Assembly (NCBI GenBank): GCA_018660685.1
Contig: JABJJW010000011.1
Coordinates: forward strand, 62,001 to 126,000
From: Flavobacteriales bacterium
GTDB taxonomy: Bacteria; Bacteroidota; Bacteroidia; Flavobacteriales_G; Salibacteraceae
Length of the DNA stretch: 64,000 bases
Reading direction: 5' to 3'
Part shown: piece by piece, positions 34,178 through 43,105 of the stretch
How positions within the stretch are numbered: position 1 is the stretch's first letter
Layout: each line of letters starts with the position of its first letter
The notes under the pieces: generated by a model
Told to the model about the DNA's origin: nothing
Database searches by the model: none
What the model saw: the letters and a program-made list of their open reading frames with translations, nothing else
Program-made: the position numbers and the translations under genes

Positions 34178-34903
34178 TTATTCAAAAATTAATTCGCCTG
34201 TGCCTATCTGCTCGAAGTTGACTTTCTCTGGATCTCCAAGAACGTAGATGTCAGCATTGGAGTGGATGGATGCGTTCAGTCTTCTGGTGGTATTGACATA
34301 AGCGTTGTTGGTGCTCCTTAAGGTCACCAAAGCTCCAACCGTTTCGAGGTCATAACAATCTGCGTATCCATAACTGGAGGCGTAGAGGAAGAGTTGTTTC
34401 GTTTTTCCAGCCGCAGTAATGTCTCCTGTGCCCGTGTGAAGTTTTATATCAACAGTATCAGCTTTTACAATCAAGTCATTGATTCCGCTGGCTGACCAAT
34501 GCTCAAAGGTGAAGTAGTCGGCGTAGACCGTATCTGTGATCGACACATTGCCTGAGTTATAGCACAAAACGTGTTCGAGCGAGGGCCCCGTTATGTAAAT
34601 GTTCCTATCTCTATCATAGCCTCTGACGAAATCACACTTGTTCTCATCTGTAATGGTGAGCACGCCATCCTCGATATCTGTGTAGATGAAGTCAACCAAG
34701 TTTTCAGGGCACTCGATGGTGGCCTTTCTATGGGGCCCAGGAGTGAAGATTAGATTTAGATTGTCATAAATCTCAATGGTGTGAAAATCAGTGAGAACAC
34801 GTTCTTCTTTTACATCTTCTCCAAATCCTTTCCAGCATTTACTTTTCTTGCAGCCAGAAAAGAATGCCGTAATGATCAACGCTATGAAGAGCCCTTTTTT
34901 CAT
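34178..34903 (-). CDS. DUF2807 (head GIN domain) lipoprotein
   Basis: 241-residue lipoprotein (MKKGLFIALIITAFFSGC) with a right-handed beta-helix-like DUF2807 domain: RVLTDFHTIEIYDNLNLIF, ATIECPENLVDFIYTDIEDG, HWSASGINDLIVKADTVDI, HTGTGDITAAGKTKQL. The family is abundant in Bacteroidota envelopes and is sometimes annotated as an adhesin head domain; function unknown. It overlaps the start of the PagL-like gene's 3-prime end by 4 bp, so both are co-transcribed. Confidence 0.8.
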   Translation of the reverse strand: MKKGLFIALIITAFFSGCKKSKCWKGFGEDVKEERVLTDFHTIEIYDNLNLIFTPGPHRKATIECPENLVDFIYTDIEDGVLTITDENKCDFVRGYDRDRNIYITGPSLEHVLCYNSGNVSITDTVYADYFTFEHWSASGINDLIVKADTVDIKLHTGTGDITAAGKTKQLFLYASSYGYADCYDLETVGALVTLRSTNNAYVNTTRRLNASIHSNADIYVLGDPEKVNFEQIGTGELIFE

Positions 34904-35976
34904 TTAAGTCGATATCCAAATCCCATTTCGAAATGATCGGCTCTAAACAGATGGGTTTTAAGCGTCCATCGTGCCACCCATTTATCATTCAATTTATACT
35001 GAACGCCTATTCTATGATAAAACAGTCCATCATCCTTGAACTTAGAGTTTAAATAGACACCATTGCCCACAACCACTGCAACACGATTAATGAGCACTTG
35101 ATACGAAAGCATGAATCCCTGCTGCATCACTTCAAATTCATTTTTCACGCTCATTCCTTCTTCGATCATTCTGGGTTTGAGCGAAGTATTGTAGAAGAAG
35201 TCAAGAGTGCCAACCAACCGACTTCGATAGCCGAATCGTTTGTAGAAGTCCGCGCTGAGAGAGTAGGATCCATATTTTCTACTTCCAACCGGATAGTTTT
35301 CTTTGAGTCCCGCGAGGCCATAAACAATGATTCCGTACTTCTCAATAGGCGGATCGACAACGACCCGATCGTTTAATAGGTTTGTTTTGAAATTGTAGTT
35401 CAAACCGAGGCTGATAGCCGGAATGTTGAGCCCAAGATTCGGAATCGTAAATGCACCATTCGAATAGTGAGTTAGTCCAAATCCAAAAGAGGTTCGAAGC
35501 CTCTCGGTGACATCTATCTCTAATTCCCCGACCATGCTTGCCACCATATTCAGGTGGGAGCCTATCATGACATTTTTGTAGTTGGTCTCTTCGTCAAACA
35601 CCTTAGAGATGTATCCAACTCCGGCGCCCAGGCGGTAATTAAGTCGGACGTTTTTACCCCCATTTACTTTGAAGCGTATGTATGGATAGAGAGCAGTGGA
35701 CCAACCTAACTGTCTGGGGTTGCCAAGGTCCGCGACGAACAAGCCAAGACCAACTCGTGGCAGTAACCATGCTTTTTCCCAGTGCTTGCTGCCCGTAGTC
35801 TGTCGTTCTACCAATACCTCTCCTGCCTTCACGTGGCCTTGAATCAGGTTCTTCAGTCCATCGCGATGCGGAATGATAAAACCATACTGAGGTCTTAATT
35901 CAGCGCTCAGTCCATTTTGTTGTGAATGAGCAGTTGCTGTTAGCAACGTGAGAATAAGTATTGAAATGATTCTCAT
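34900..35976 (-). CDS. acyloxyacyl hydrolase / PagL-like lipid A deacylase
   Basis: 358 residues from ATG 35976 (signal MRIISILILTLLTATAHSQ); the longer frame to 36027 adds 17 non-signal residues. The outer-membrane barrel contains FGFGLTHYSNGAFTIPNLG (about residue 180), where His and Ser are the PagL catalytic pair, and ends in FEMGFGYRLK. PagL removes the 3-O acyl chain of lipid A; the protein is longer than Pseudomonas PagL (about 170), as usual in Bacteroidota. Followed by the DUF2807 gene with a 4-bp overlap. Confidence 0.82.
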   Translation of the reverse strand: MRIISILILTLLTATAHSQQNGLSAELRPQYGFIIPHRDGLKNLIQGHVKAGEVLVERQTTGSKHWEKAWLLPRVGLGLFVADLGNPRQLGWSTALYPYIRFKVNGGKNVRLNYRLGAGVGYISKVFDEETNYKNVMIGSHLNMVASMVGELEIDVTERLRTSFGFGLTHYSNGAFTIPNLGLNIPAISLGLNYNFKTNLLNDRVVVDPPIEKYGIIVYGLAGLKENYPVGSRKYGSYSLSADFYKRFGYRSRLVGTLDFFYNTSLKPRMIEEGMSVKNEFEVMQQGFMLSYQVLINRVAVVVGNGVYLNSKFKDDGLFYHRIGVQYKLNDKWVARWTLKTHLFRADHFEMGFGYRLK

Positions 35977-36052
35977 TTGAGCAGTCACAAAGTTGCGAAT
36001 GATATCTTTCCTTTGAGCATACTTCAAAAGATCAAGCTAACAAACGAGCACG

Positions 36053-36838
36053 ATGGAAAAGAGTCCGAGTATGCAAGCGAAATTGGAAGCCTTTGAGCGC
36101 CTTCTCAACATAATGGACGAATTGAGGGCTAAATGTCCATGGGATCAAAAGCAAACCATTGAATCCATTCGGTATTTGACCATCGAAGAGATGTATGAAC
36201 TATCAGATGCAATCATCGACAATGATCTTGAAGAGGTGAAAAAGGAGTTGGGCGATTTAATGCTTCACCTAGTATTCTACTCCAAAATCGCATCGGAGAC
36301 CGACGAGTTTGATATCGCTGACGTGCTTAATGAGCAGTGTGAGAAATTGATTCGACGTCACCCTCATATTTATGGGGATGTAAAGGTCGAGTCTGAAGAA
36401 GATGTGAAACGAAATTGGGAACAGATCAAATTGACGGAAGGGAAGAAATCTGTTTTAGAGGGAGTTCCTAAAAGCTTGCCGGCAATGGTCAAGGCCAATC
36501 GTATCCAAGAGAAGGCGAGAGGTATTGGATTTGATTGGGATAATCAGAAGCAGGTGTGGGAGAAAGTGAAGGAAGAGCTGGGTGAATTGCAAACGGAAGT
36601 GGAGAATAAAGCATCAAAACAGCGAATTGAAGACGAATTCGGCGATGTCTTATTCAGCATGATCAATTATTCCCGCTTCATCGACATCAATCCTGAGGAT
36701 GCGCTAGAGCGGACTAACAAGAAGTTCATTCAACGTTTCCAATTCTTGGAAGCTAAGGCAACCAAGGCGGGAGTCAAGCTTGCTGATATGACGTTGGATG
36801 AAATGGAGGCGATTTGGCAAGAGGCGAAATCAGCCTAG
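36053..36838 (+). CDS. mazG: nucleoside triphosphate pyrophosphohydrolase MazG
   Basis: 261-residue house-cleaning NTPase with two MazG domains (about 15-120 and 140-250). The first carries LRAKCPWDQKQTIESIRYL and the Mg-binding EEMYELSDAI...LGDLMLHLVF set; the second has ELGELQTEVENK and DEFGDVLFSMINY. Hydrolyses (d)NTPs to NMP and PPi, possibly modulating ppGpp and mutagenic nucleotides. The last 9 bp overlap the 3-prime end of the convergent ZIP gene. Confidence 0.93.
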   Translation: MEKSPSMQAKLEAFERLLNIMDELRAKCPWDQKQTIESIRYLTIEEMYELSDAIIDNDLEEVKKELGDLMLHLVFYSKIASETDEFDIADVLNEQCEKLIRRHPHIYGDVKVESEEDVKRNWEQIKLTEGKKSVLEGVPKSLPAMVKANRIQEKARGIGFDWDNQKQVWEKVKEELGELQTEVENKASKQRIEDEFGDVLFSMINYSRFIDINPEDALERTNKKFIQRFQFLEAKATKAGVKLADMTLDEMEAIWQEAKSA

Positions 36839-37540
36839 AAGACCTAAAGCCACTCCAATAGCGATTGCCACCAATCGCGTAGGACTCAAGCGATGTTGGT
36901 CACTGCTTTCAAAAAGGATAGTTGTGGAAACATGAAGCAAAATTCCCACCGTTAGTCCGAGGGTGATGAACATCAATTTTCCCGAATCAAAACTGAGTTG
37001 AGAAGCGAGGAATTGTTGAAATGACGAACCGACCAGTGTACAAGCAATAAACCCAAGTAGCCAAATCAAAGCCTGATTCTTAGAAACATTTGACTTAATC
37101 AACACGCTGCTTAAGGCAACTGCCACCGGTATCTTATGCACCATGACGCCGATAATGAATTGGTTTTCTAGAGGAACTACGCTATTAAAGAGGGCAGGAG
37201 CAAGGGGCATTCCCTCAATCAGTGCATGAATGCATAAAGCGATGTAGGCTATAGTTAGTTTACCAGTGCTTTTAGACGGATGTGCGTGGCCGTGTTCGAT
37301 TCCTCGTGAATAATTCTCGAGTAATATTTGGATTCCAAATCCAATGAGGAGTACAATTCCAGCTTGATACCCGAGCTCTTCGAAAAGTTCAGGTAGGATG
37401 TGAGTGAACAAAATTGTAATAAGAAAAGCTCCACCAGCACTCAATAAAAGGATGATGGAAGTTTTGTCTTTTGGTGGCTGGTAGATGAACCAGATTCCAG
37501 CTCCTAAAGAGAGTAATAAACCAATGATGTAGATATACAT
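36830..37540 (-). CDS. ZIP-family metal transporter
   Basis: 236-residue membrane protein with about eight helices. Metal-binding motifs are ALCIHALIEGMPLAPAL (helix 4, HxxxEG) and IIGVMVHKIPVAVALSS (helix 5, HK). A short His loop (EHGHAHPSK) lies between. Probably imports Zn2+ or another divalent metal. Its start codon overlaps the methyltransferase stop by 1 bp, so the two are co-transcribed. Confidence 0.87.
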   Translation of the reverse strand: MYIYIIGLLLSLGAGIWFIYQPPKDKTSIILLLSAGGAFLITILFTHILPELFEELGYQAGIVLLIGFGIQILLENYSRGIEHGHAHPSKSTGKLTIAYIALCIHALIEGMPLAPALFNSVVPLENQFIIGVMVHKIPVAVALSSVLIKSNVSKNQALIWLLGFIACTLVGSSFQQFLASQLSFDSGKLMFITLGLTVGILLHVSTTILFESSDQHRLSPTRLVAIAIGVALGLLG

Positions 37541-38271
37541 TATCGCCTTTGTGCTATGATTATGACCCTTGGACTATCAGTTGCGAATCTATTCAATTCA
37601 TAGTCTCCGAAAGTGTCTTGAATGACGAATCCGCTTTCGATCATCATCTCACACAAGTTGTCATAAGTAAAGGCCATTACCTGCTCCTTAAACTCTCCAG
37701 AAAACTCAGCGTCCTGCACGTTGATGGTCTTCGTAATTCTGTTTCCATCCACAGCTTTGGAAATCGTGAATTTGACGCCATCAATGGTTTCCTCTGCCAT
37801 TGGGCAGAAGTCTTGCATCACCCGACTCACGTTTAGATAGTCAAGTACAAAGGTGCCAGAGCTTTTGAGTGACCTGCGAATGTTCTTGAGCATTTTTACG
37901 TGTTCTTCAACCGAATCGAAGTATCCGAAACTTGTAAAGAGGTTCAGAGCGTAGTCACAATCTTGAATAGGAAAAGGGTTCCTGATATCGTGATGAAGGA
38001 AGTTCAAGGTTGTGGATTCCAGCTTCTTTGCCTTGGTAATGCTATTTAGCGATAGATCTAGGCCGCAAACCTCATAACCCCTTGAATTGAGGTAGATCGA
38101 ATGCCTTCCTTTTCCGCATGCCACATCAATGAAGGAGGAGTTTGGTGGTGGTTTTAGCAAATGAAGAAGCGCATCGATAATTCGGTGCGCTTCGCCTTCG
38201 TTTCTATTTCGATAAAGTAAATGGTAGTACTTGGTGTCAAACCATGTCCTGAACCATTCTTTGTTTTTCAT
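37540..38271 (-). CDS. class I SAM-dependent methyltransferase
   Basis: 243 residues with the SAM-binding motif FIDVACGKGRHSIYLNSRG (motif I), GLDLSLNSI (motif II) and YALNLFTSFGYFD (motif IV). N-terminal WFDTKYYHLLYRNRNEGEA is recurrent in a Bacteroidota subfamily. Substrate unknown. One bp after the S46 peptidase gene and overlapping the ZIP gene. Confidence 0.88.
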   Translation of the reverse strand: MKNKEWFRTWFDTKYYHLLYRNRNEGEAHRIIDALLHLLKPPPNSSFIDVACGKGRHSIYLNSRGYEVCGLDLSLNSITKAKKLESTTLNFLHHDIRNPFPIQDCDYALNLFTSFGYFDSVEEHVKMLKNIRRSLKSSGTFVLDYLNVSRVMQDFCPMAEETIDGVKFTISKAVDGNRITKTINVQDAEFSGEFKEQVMAFTYDNLCEMMIESGFVIQDTFGDYELNRFATDSPRVIIIAQRR

Positions 38272-38272
38272 G

Positions 38273-40525
38273 CTATCCCTTGATCAGCTTCCCTTGTTGC
38301 GAAGCTTTCATATCTGGTGCCGGAGTGTCAACTTTTGGATTCGGTGGAGTTTTTACCACTTTCATTTCATCCACGAGGTGCTTCGCTCCTGCGTACTTGT
38401 CAATGATAAACAGAACATAGCGAATATCAACTGCGATCGTTCGCTGAAGTTTTGGTTCGAAGGCTATATCGCCACTCATGGCTTCCCAGTTTCCATCAAA
38501 CGCACAACCAATTAACTGACCTTTCCCGTTAATTACAGGACTTCCAGAATTACCTCCTGTGATGTCCGTATTTGTGAGGAAACACACGCGAAGATTTCCG
38601 TCCTGACCGTACCTTCCGTAATCCTTCTTCTCGTATAATTCCTTCAGCTTAGCAGGAACGATGAACTCATCATTCGAAGGATCTTCTTTTTCCATGATGC
38701 CATCGATGGTGGTATAGAAGTTATAATAGATCGCATCTGCTGGGTAGTAGTCTAGAACATTGCCGTAAGTCACCCGCATCGTGGAGTTCGCATTTGGATA
38801 GTACGTTTTGTCCTTGTTCATTTCTCGAAGTCCATGAACATACAACCGATTGGAGTTGTTAATCTTCTCCCTAGTTGGTCCAACCAAAGGTGAAATGGAT
38901 GCGCGGTAGTGATCTAGGTGAGCATTCATGTAGATGAACACCTTATCCTTAGACAATGTTTTTGCGCTTGGATTATCCAGAAATGCGTTGAATGCATCTT
39001 CAGATCGAAATACCGATTTAGCAAACATCTTTTCAACTAGGGCGTCAAAGTCACCTTTGAATTTTGAAACTTCTGATTTGAAAAATTCTGGCTGCATGTC
39101 TGATGGAATATCATCACTGAAGAACTTGAACATGGCTGCAGTCAGCTTTTTGTCCGTTGGCAGGTTGTAGTTTTTAAAATGCTTCGAGCCGCGTTCTCTG
39201 AGAGACGAAATTGCCTCCGCATTAGCCTCCGCATCTTGTTCTTCGGCACTTAACGCACGGTGAAGCTTAGAGCTACGCCATGCCATGAGAATCGCTTCGC
39301 TTCCGAAAATTGATTCGTTGAAATATGTTCGGTACAACGCCGTATTGTTTGAGGAGGAAAATCCTTCATCCCAATCTTTCAAAACGTTTCCGTAAATCTC
39401 TTTTCGCTTAGAATCGGACTCTACCCATTTTTGGAACTCCGCTTCCTCAGCCTCTTTTTGCTCTTTTACCTTGAGTCTCTTTAATCCTCGCTGCTGCCCG
39501 ATGAAATATTTCCAATAGTTGCTCACTCGAGCATACTTGGAAGCATATTGAATTCGAATAGCATCACTCGATTTCATGTCCTCTTTCATAAGAGCGAGTT
39601 TAGTCTCTCTAATTTTTACTGTGTTTGGCTGGGTGATGGCTAGAGCTTGCCCAACACCATATGAACTAAGGTATCGATCCGTACTTCCTGGATAACCCAT
39701 GATCATCGCGTAATCATCTTTTTCTACTCCATCCAAAGAAACTGGAAGGAAATGCTTCGGTTGATACGGAACATTGTCTTCCGAATATTCAGCAGGTTTT
39801 CCATCTGCTCCCATGTACACTCTCATAAGGGAGAAATCTCCAGTGTGACGTGGCCACATCCAATTGTCTGTGTCGCCTCCGTACTTACCTACAGATGATG
39901 GCGGTGCCCCAACCAATCGAACGTCTTTATAAGTCTCGTAGACAAAGGCATAATACTCATTACCCTCGAAGAAACTCTTGATTCTGATGTCATAGTGCTC
40001 CTCGACATCTTCCTTTATTTCCGCTTCGGCTTTCGTGATCGCTTCACGTACTGCCTTAGAACGCTCTTCTCCACTAAGGGTGATACTGACCTCTCCTAAA
40101 ATAGCGTCTGTAACATCCCTCATTTCTATGAGGAATCCAGCTGTCATTCCTTCGGCATGCAACTCTTCTTTCATTGCCATTGCCCAGAAACCGTCAGTCA
40201 AATAATCGTGATCCACAGAGCTGTTGTCTTGGATAACACCAAAAGCGCAGTGGTGGTTCGTTAAGAACATCCCCTTTGAACTAATCATTTCGGCAGTACA
40301 AGACCCACCATTGAGGACAACAATTGCATCCTTCAAACTCGATTGATTAACGCTATAAATTTCCTCGGCACTCAGTTTTAATCCGTGTGCCTTCATATCC
40401 TCATAGTTCAGTCTCTGAACTAATAAGGGCAGCCACATCCCTTCGTCGGCCTTCATCGCATTTGGACTGATCAAAAGCAGTCCAAGCATTGCTATCACTA
40501 TTCGGTTCATACTCATAATTTTCAT
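38273..40525 (-). CDS. S46-family dipeptidyl-peptidase, DPP7 type
   Basis: Up to 750 residues, secreted. Chymotrypsin-fold exopeptidase releasing dipeptides: catalytic His in GMFLTNHHCAFG (about residue 93), Asp in TDNWMWPRHTGDF region (about 225), Ser in ITGGNSGSPVING (about 670). The specificity position reads AFDGNWEAMSGD: Gly, as in DPP7 (hydrophobic P1), whereas DPP11 has Arg (acidic P1). Length fits S46 (700-750). A TACATTTG box (complement of 40534-40541) ends only about 8 bp before the first ATG, so one of the later in-frame ATGs (40516, 40510) may be used; MNRIVIAMLGLLLIS is then the signal. Confidence 0.92.
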   Translation of the reverse strand: MKIMSMNRIVIAMLGLLLISPNAMKADEGMWLPLLVQRLNYEDMKAHGLKLSAEEIYSVNQSSLKDAIVVLNGGSCTAEMISSKGMFLTNHHCAFGVIQDNSSVDHDYLTDGFWAMAMKEELHAEGMTAGFLIEMRDVTDAILGEVSITLSGEERSKAVREAITKAEAEIKEDVEEHYDIRIKSFFEGNEYYAFVYETYKDVRLVGAPPSSVGKYGGDTDNWMWPRHTGDFSLMRVYMGADGKPAEYSEDNVPYQPKHFLPVSLDGVEKDDYAMIMGYPGSTDRYLSSYGVGQALAITQPNTVKIRETKLALMKEDMKSSDAIRIQYASKYARVSNYWKYFIGQQRGLKRLKVKEQKEAEEAEFQKWVESDSKRKEIYGNVLKDWDEGFSSSNNTALYRTYFNESIFGSEAILMAWRSSKLHRALSAEEQDAEANAEAISSLRERGSKHFKNYNLPTDKKLTAAMFKFFSDDIPSDMQPEFFKSEVSKFKGDFDALVEKMFAKSVFRSEDAFNAFLDNPSAKTLSKDKVFIYMNAHLDHYRASISPLVGPTREKINNSNRLYVHGLREMNKDKTYYPNANSTMRVTYGNVLDYYPADAIYYNFYTTIDGIMEKEDPSNDEFIVPAKLKELYEKKDYGRYGQDGNLRVCFLTNTDITGGNSGSPVINGKGQLIGCAFDGNWEAMSGDIAFEPKLQRTIAVDIRYVLFIIDKYAGAKHLVDEMKVVKTPPNPKVDTPAPDMKASQQGKLIKG

Positions 40526-40533
40526 AGAGGCGT

Positions 40534-40541
40534 CAAATGTA
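40534..40541 (-). promoter_or_regulatory. S46 peptidase promoter -7 box TACATTTG
   Basis: Minus-strand TACATTTG matches TAnnTTTG. It sets transcription start near 40527, leaving almost no leader before ATG 40525, so it bears on start choice. Confidence 0.45.
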
Positions 40542-40639
40542 AGAAAGCAAAGCCCTGCTTGTTTTGACGATCTGCTTAACCGCTAGACATATGATAAACG
40601 GTTTGAATTTTGGGCTTTATTCTTCGAATCTTTTAACCT

Positions 40640-40647
40640 TATATTTG
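40640..40647 (+). promoter_or_regulatory. siaB promoter -7 box TATATTTG
   Basis: Exact TAnnTTTG match with TTTA at 40616-40619, 20 bp upstream; predicted leader about 13 nt before TTG 40667. Confidence 0.5.
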
Positions 40648-40666
40648 TCTTAGACCAATCGCCAAC

Positions 40667-41218
40667 TTGAGCCAAACCCTAATAGATCAATTCAAAAATG
40701 AAATGACTCCCTCTGGAGTTATGATCGATTTCCACGGTGAGATCAATGAAGAAAAGCTTAGTTCTATTCTCAGCGATGCCGAAACGAAATTGGAGGAGAA
40801 TGAAGAAAACTTCAAGAAGTCTCGCAAGGTTTACAACATCTTAGTTGAATCTCTTCAGAATTTATTTCATCATAGCGATGCGTTCGGAGATGCTGAATTA
40901 ATGGACGGAATTAAAAAAAGAACGACTTCATTCATTCTTGCTAAGAAAGATGAAGAATACAATATATTAGCCGCGAACTTCATTGAGATGGCTAACATCA
41001 ATCCTTTGAAGGGACGACTTGACAAAGTCAATGGTCTTGACAAGGAAGGATTGAGAAATTTGTACAAAGAAGTCCTCGATAATGGACAGTATAGTGTTCA
41101 CGGAGGAGGCGGACTTGGAATGATCGACATTGCAAGAAAGTCAGGTAACAAACTAGATTATACATTTGCCGAAGTCAATGATGATTATGGCTTGTTTATT
41201 TTAAAAATCAAAGTCTAA
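40667..41218 (+). CDS. SiaB-family protein kinase
   Basis: 183-residue cytoplasmic protein with a GHKL-like kinase fold (YNILVESLQNLFHHSDAF, SVHGGGGLGMIDIARKSG, NDDYGLFILKIKV), which I recognise as the SiaB family. In Pseudomonas SiaB phosphorylates SiaC on Thr to switch its partner protein. No ATG precedes the conserved start; TTG 40667 fits the promoter box at 40640. Twenty-five bp before siaC-like gene. The PP2C phosphatase SiaA that normally opposes it is not in the window. Confidence 0.8.
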   Translation: MSQTLIDQFKNEMTPSGVMIDFHGEINEEKLSSILSDAETKLEENEENFKKSRKVYNILVESLQNLFHHSDAFGDAELMDGIKKRTTSFILAKKDEEYNILAANFIEMANINPLKGRLDKVNGLDKEGLRNLYKEVLDNGQYSVHGGGGLGMIDIARKSGNKLDYTFAEVNDDYGLFILKIKV

Positions 41219-41243
41219 CCGAAACCCGTTTAAACTACTAGAA

Positions 41244-41624
41244 ATGGACCCAATAAATATTGAAGGAACACCCAAAACTCCAACCGTGAATTTTTCATCA
41301 GATTCAGGTGTATTAGAGATCAAAGGAAGATCGATTCCTGAGAACGCAGTGGAGTTTTACAAGCCTCTCGTAGATTGGATAGGAAGCTATGGAGATTCAG
41401 CACAGTCAAATACTGAAGTGAATATCCAACTTGAATATTTCAACACGAGTTCTTCGAAGTGTATCCTTGATGTATTCAAGAAGCTTGAGTCTGTCAATGG
41501 AAAAACGAACATCACCATTAACTGGCACTACGAAGAGGATGATGAGGATATGTTAGAAGCCGGCGAGGATTACCAAGCTATCATCAACATCCCATTCAAG
41601 ATGATTGAGATGGAGGAGATGTAA
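41244..41624 (+). CDS. SiaC-family regulatory phosphoprotein (DUF1987)
   Basis: 126 residues. The phosphoacceptor region LEYFNTSSSKCILDVFKKLE is intact (the Thr of NTSSSK corresponds to the phosphosite of SiaC) and the N-terminus has PTVNFSSDSGVLEIKGRS. An acidic loop (YEEDDEDMLEAGED) precedes the last strand. Acts with the adjacent SiaB-like kinase as a partner-switching pair; in other bacteria SiaC binds a diguanylate cyclase, and the target here is unknown. Confidence 0.85.
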   Translation: MDPINIEGTPKTPTVNFSSDSGVLEIKGRSIPENAVEFYKPLVDWIGSYGDSAQSNTEVNIQLEYFNTSSSKCILDVFKKLESVNGKTNITINWHYEEDDEDMLEAGEDYQAIINIPFKMIEMEEM

Positions 41625-41689
41625 TCTCAATCTGTCTAAAGATATTAATGCCTTTCTATGAAGCTTACTGGTTTCGAGAGAGGTATTTT

Positions 41690-43105
41690 TTATTTACCCC
41701 TTCCTTGCAGCACGATGAGCACAGTGTAGATTAGAATTTTCAAATCTACGAGCAGCGACATGTTTTCGATGTACAGGACGTCAAACTTCAATCTCTCGAC
41801 CATCTGCTCTACGTTTTCTGCATAGCCATATTTGACTTGTCCCCAAGAGGTGATGCCCGGCCTCACACTTTGTAAGTGCTTATAGTGCGGTGCAACCTGC
41901 ACAATTTTATCAATGAAGAATTGTCTCTCAGGTCTAGGGCCAACCATACTCATATCGGCTTTAAGCACATTGTAGAATTGAGGTAATTCATCCAATCTAG
42001 AGCGTCGTAGGAATTTTCCGAATGGAGTGATGCGTGGATCGTCCTTCTTACTAAGAGCAGGACCGTTGTTCTCTGCATTCTGATACATCGACCTGAACTT
42101 ATAGATATTGAACGGTTTGCCATGTAATCCGATACGCTCGTGGGAATATAGAAACGGACCTTTTGATGTGAACTTTACAATGAGACCAATAATCAAATAG
42201 ACAGGGCTGAGTAGGATGAGACAGAATATTGAAATGAAGACATCCATCATCCTTTTAAAACTTTGCTGCCAAGCAGGCATGATCTCATGACTGATATCAA
42301 TCAACGGTGCGCCCATGATCGATGTCATTCTCACCTGCCCACTTAGAATGTCGTACATATTCGGAATGATCTTCACATTGACCGGTTGCCCTTCGAGCTT
42401 ATTCAGAATCTGTCCTATTTTATCATGTTCACTGGTTTCCAACGCTATGATTGCGTCTTCGATGCCGTGTTCGCTGAGAATGCTGTTGATGTTTTCAAAA
42501 TGGCCTAAGTGAGGCACATTCCCTTCCAGAGCATGGTTGTGACCTCCATTGATGTGGACAAATCCTTTAAAGAGAAACCCAGAACCTCGCCGTTGTGATT
42601 GCAGTTCTTCATGAAGTTTCAATGCATTTTCATTGCTCCCAATGAGGAGCGTGTTGAATCCAATGCTCCTGGAGTGAATTCTATGAGCAGTTCTACTCGA
42701 GAGAATCAGTCGCCCCAGAGCAGTGAAGACGAAATGCACTCCAAATAGAATAGCGAAGGACTGATAGTAGCTCGTGTATGAATCTATGTAGTCGTCAAGA
42801 ATAATGGCAAAGAACAAGAAGACTGAACCTAGGAGACTCATTGAGAATGTCTGAACAAACTCTCTCAGGCGAGATCTGCGATATATATTCCTGTATACTC
42901 CGGTTATGGTGTGGATGGCAAGCCAAAACGCAACGATTGCAAGCAAACTCAAAACGAATTTATTGTCATAGAGTAGCAATACGTTATCCCCGAAAAGCTT
43001 TGGCTCGATGATGCTTTTTCGAAAAGTGAATACTGCCAGGTAGGCACACGAAGCTCCGATGGCGTCGCTAAGGATGTACTTCAGTATTTGCAGTGTCCGA
43101 TTCAA
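41690..43105 (-). CDS. undecaprenyl-phosphate sugar-1-phosphate transferase (polyisoprenyl glycosylphosphotransferase)
   Basis: 471-residue membrane protein: four to five N-terminal helices, a Rossmann-like CoA-binding region (about 150-260), one helix, and the PglC/WcaJ-type catalytic domain (KRMMDVFISIFCLILLSP, KGPFLYSHERIGLHGKPF, NIYKFRSMYQNAE, SRLDELPQFYNVLKADMS, MVGPRPERQFFI). It loads the first sugar phosphate on undecaprenyl phosphate for exopolysaccharide. The gene start overlaps the lipoprotein stop by 4 bp. No other polysaccharide genes are visible here. Confidence 0.9.
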   Translation of the reverse strand: MNRTLQILKYILSDAIGASCAYLAVFTFRKSIIEPKLFGDNVLLLYDNKFVLSLLAIVAFWLAIHTITGVYRNIYRRSRLREFVQTFSMSLLGSVFLFFAIILDDYIDSYTSYYQSFAILFGVHFVFTALGRLILSSRTAHRIHSRSIGFNTLLIGSNENALKLHEELQSQRRGSGFLFKGFVHINGGHNHALEGNVPHLGHFENINSILSEHGIEDAIIALETSEHDKIGQILNKLEGQPVNVKIIPNMYDILSGQVRMTSIMGAPLIDISHEIMPAWQQSFKRMMDVFISIFCLILLSPVYLIIGLIVKFTSKGPFLYSHERIGLHGKPFNIYKFRSMYQNAENNGPALSKKDDPRITPFGKFLRRSRLDELPQFYNVLKADMSMVGPRPERQFFIDKIVQVAPHYKHLQSVRPGITSWGQVKYGYAENVEQMVERLKFDVLYIENMSLLVDLKILIYTVLIVLQGRGK

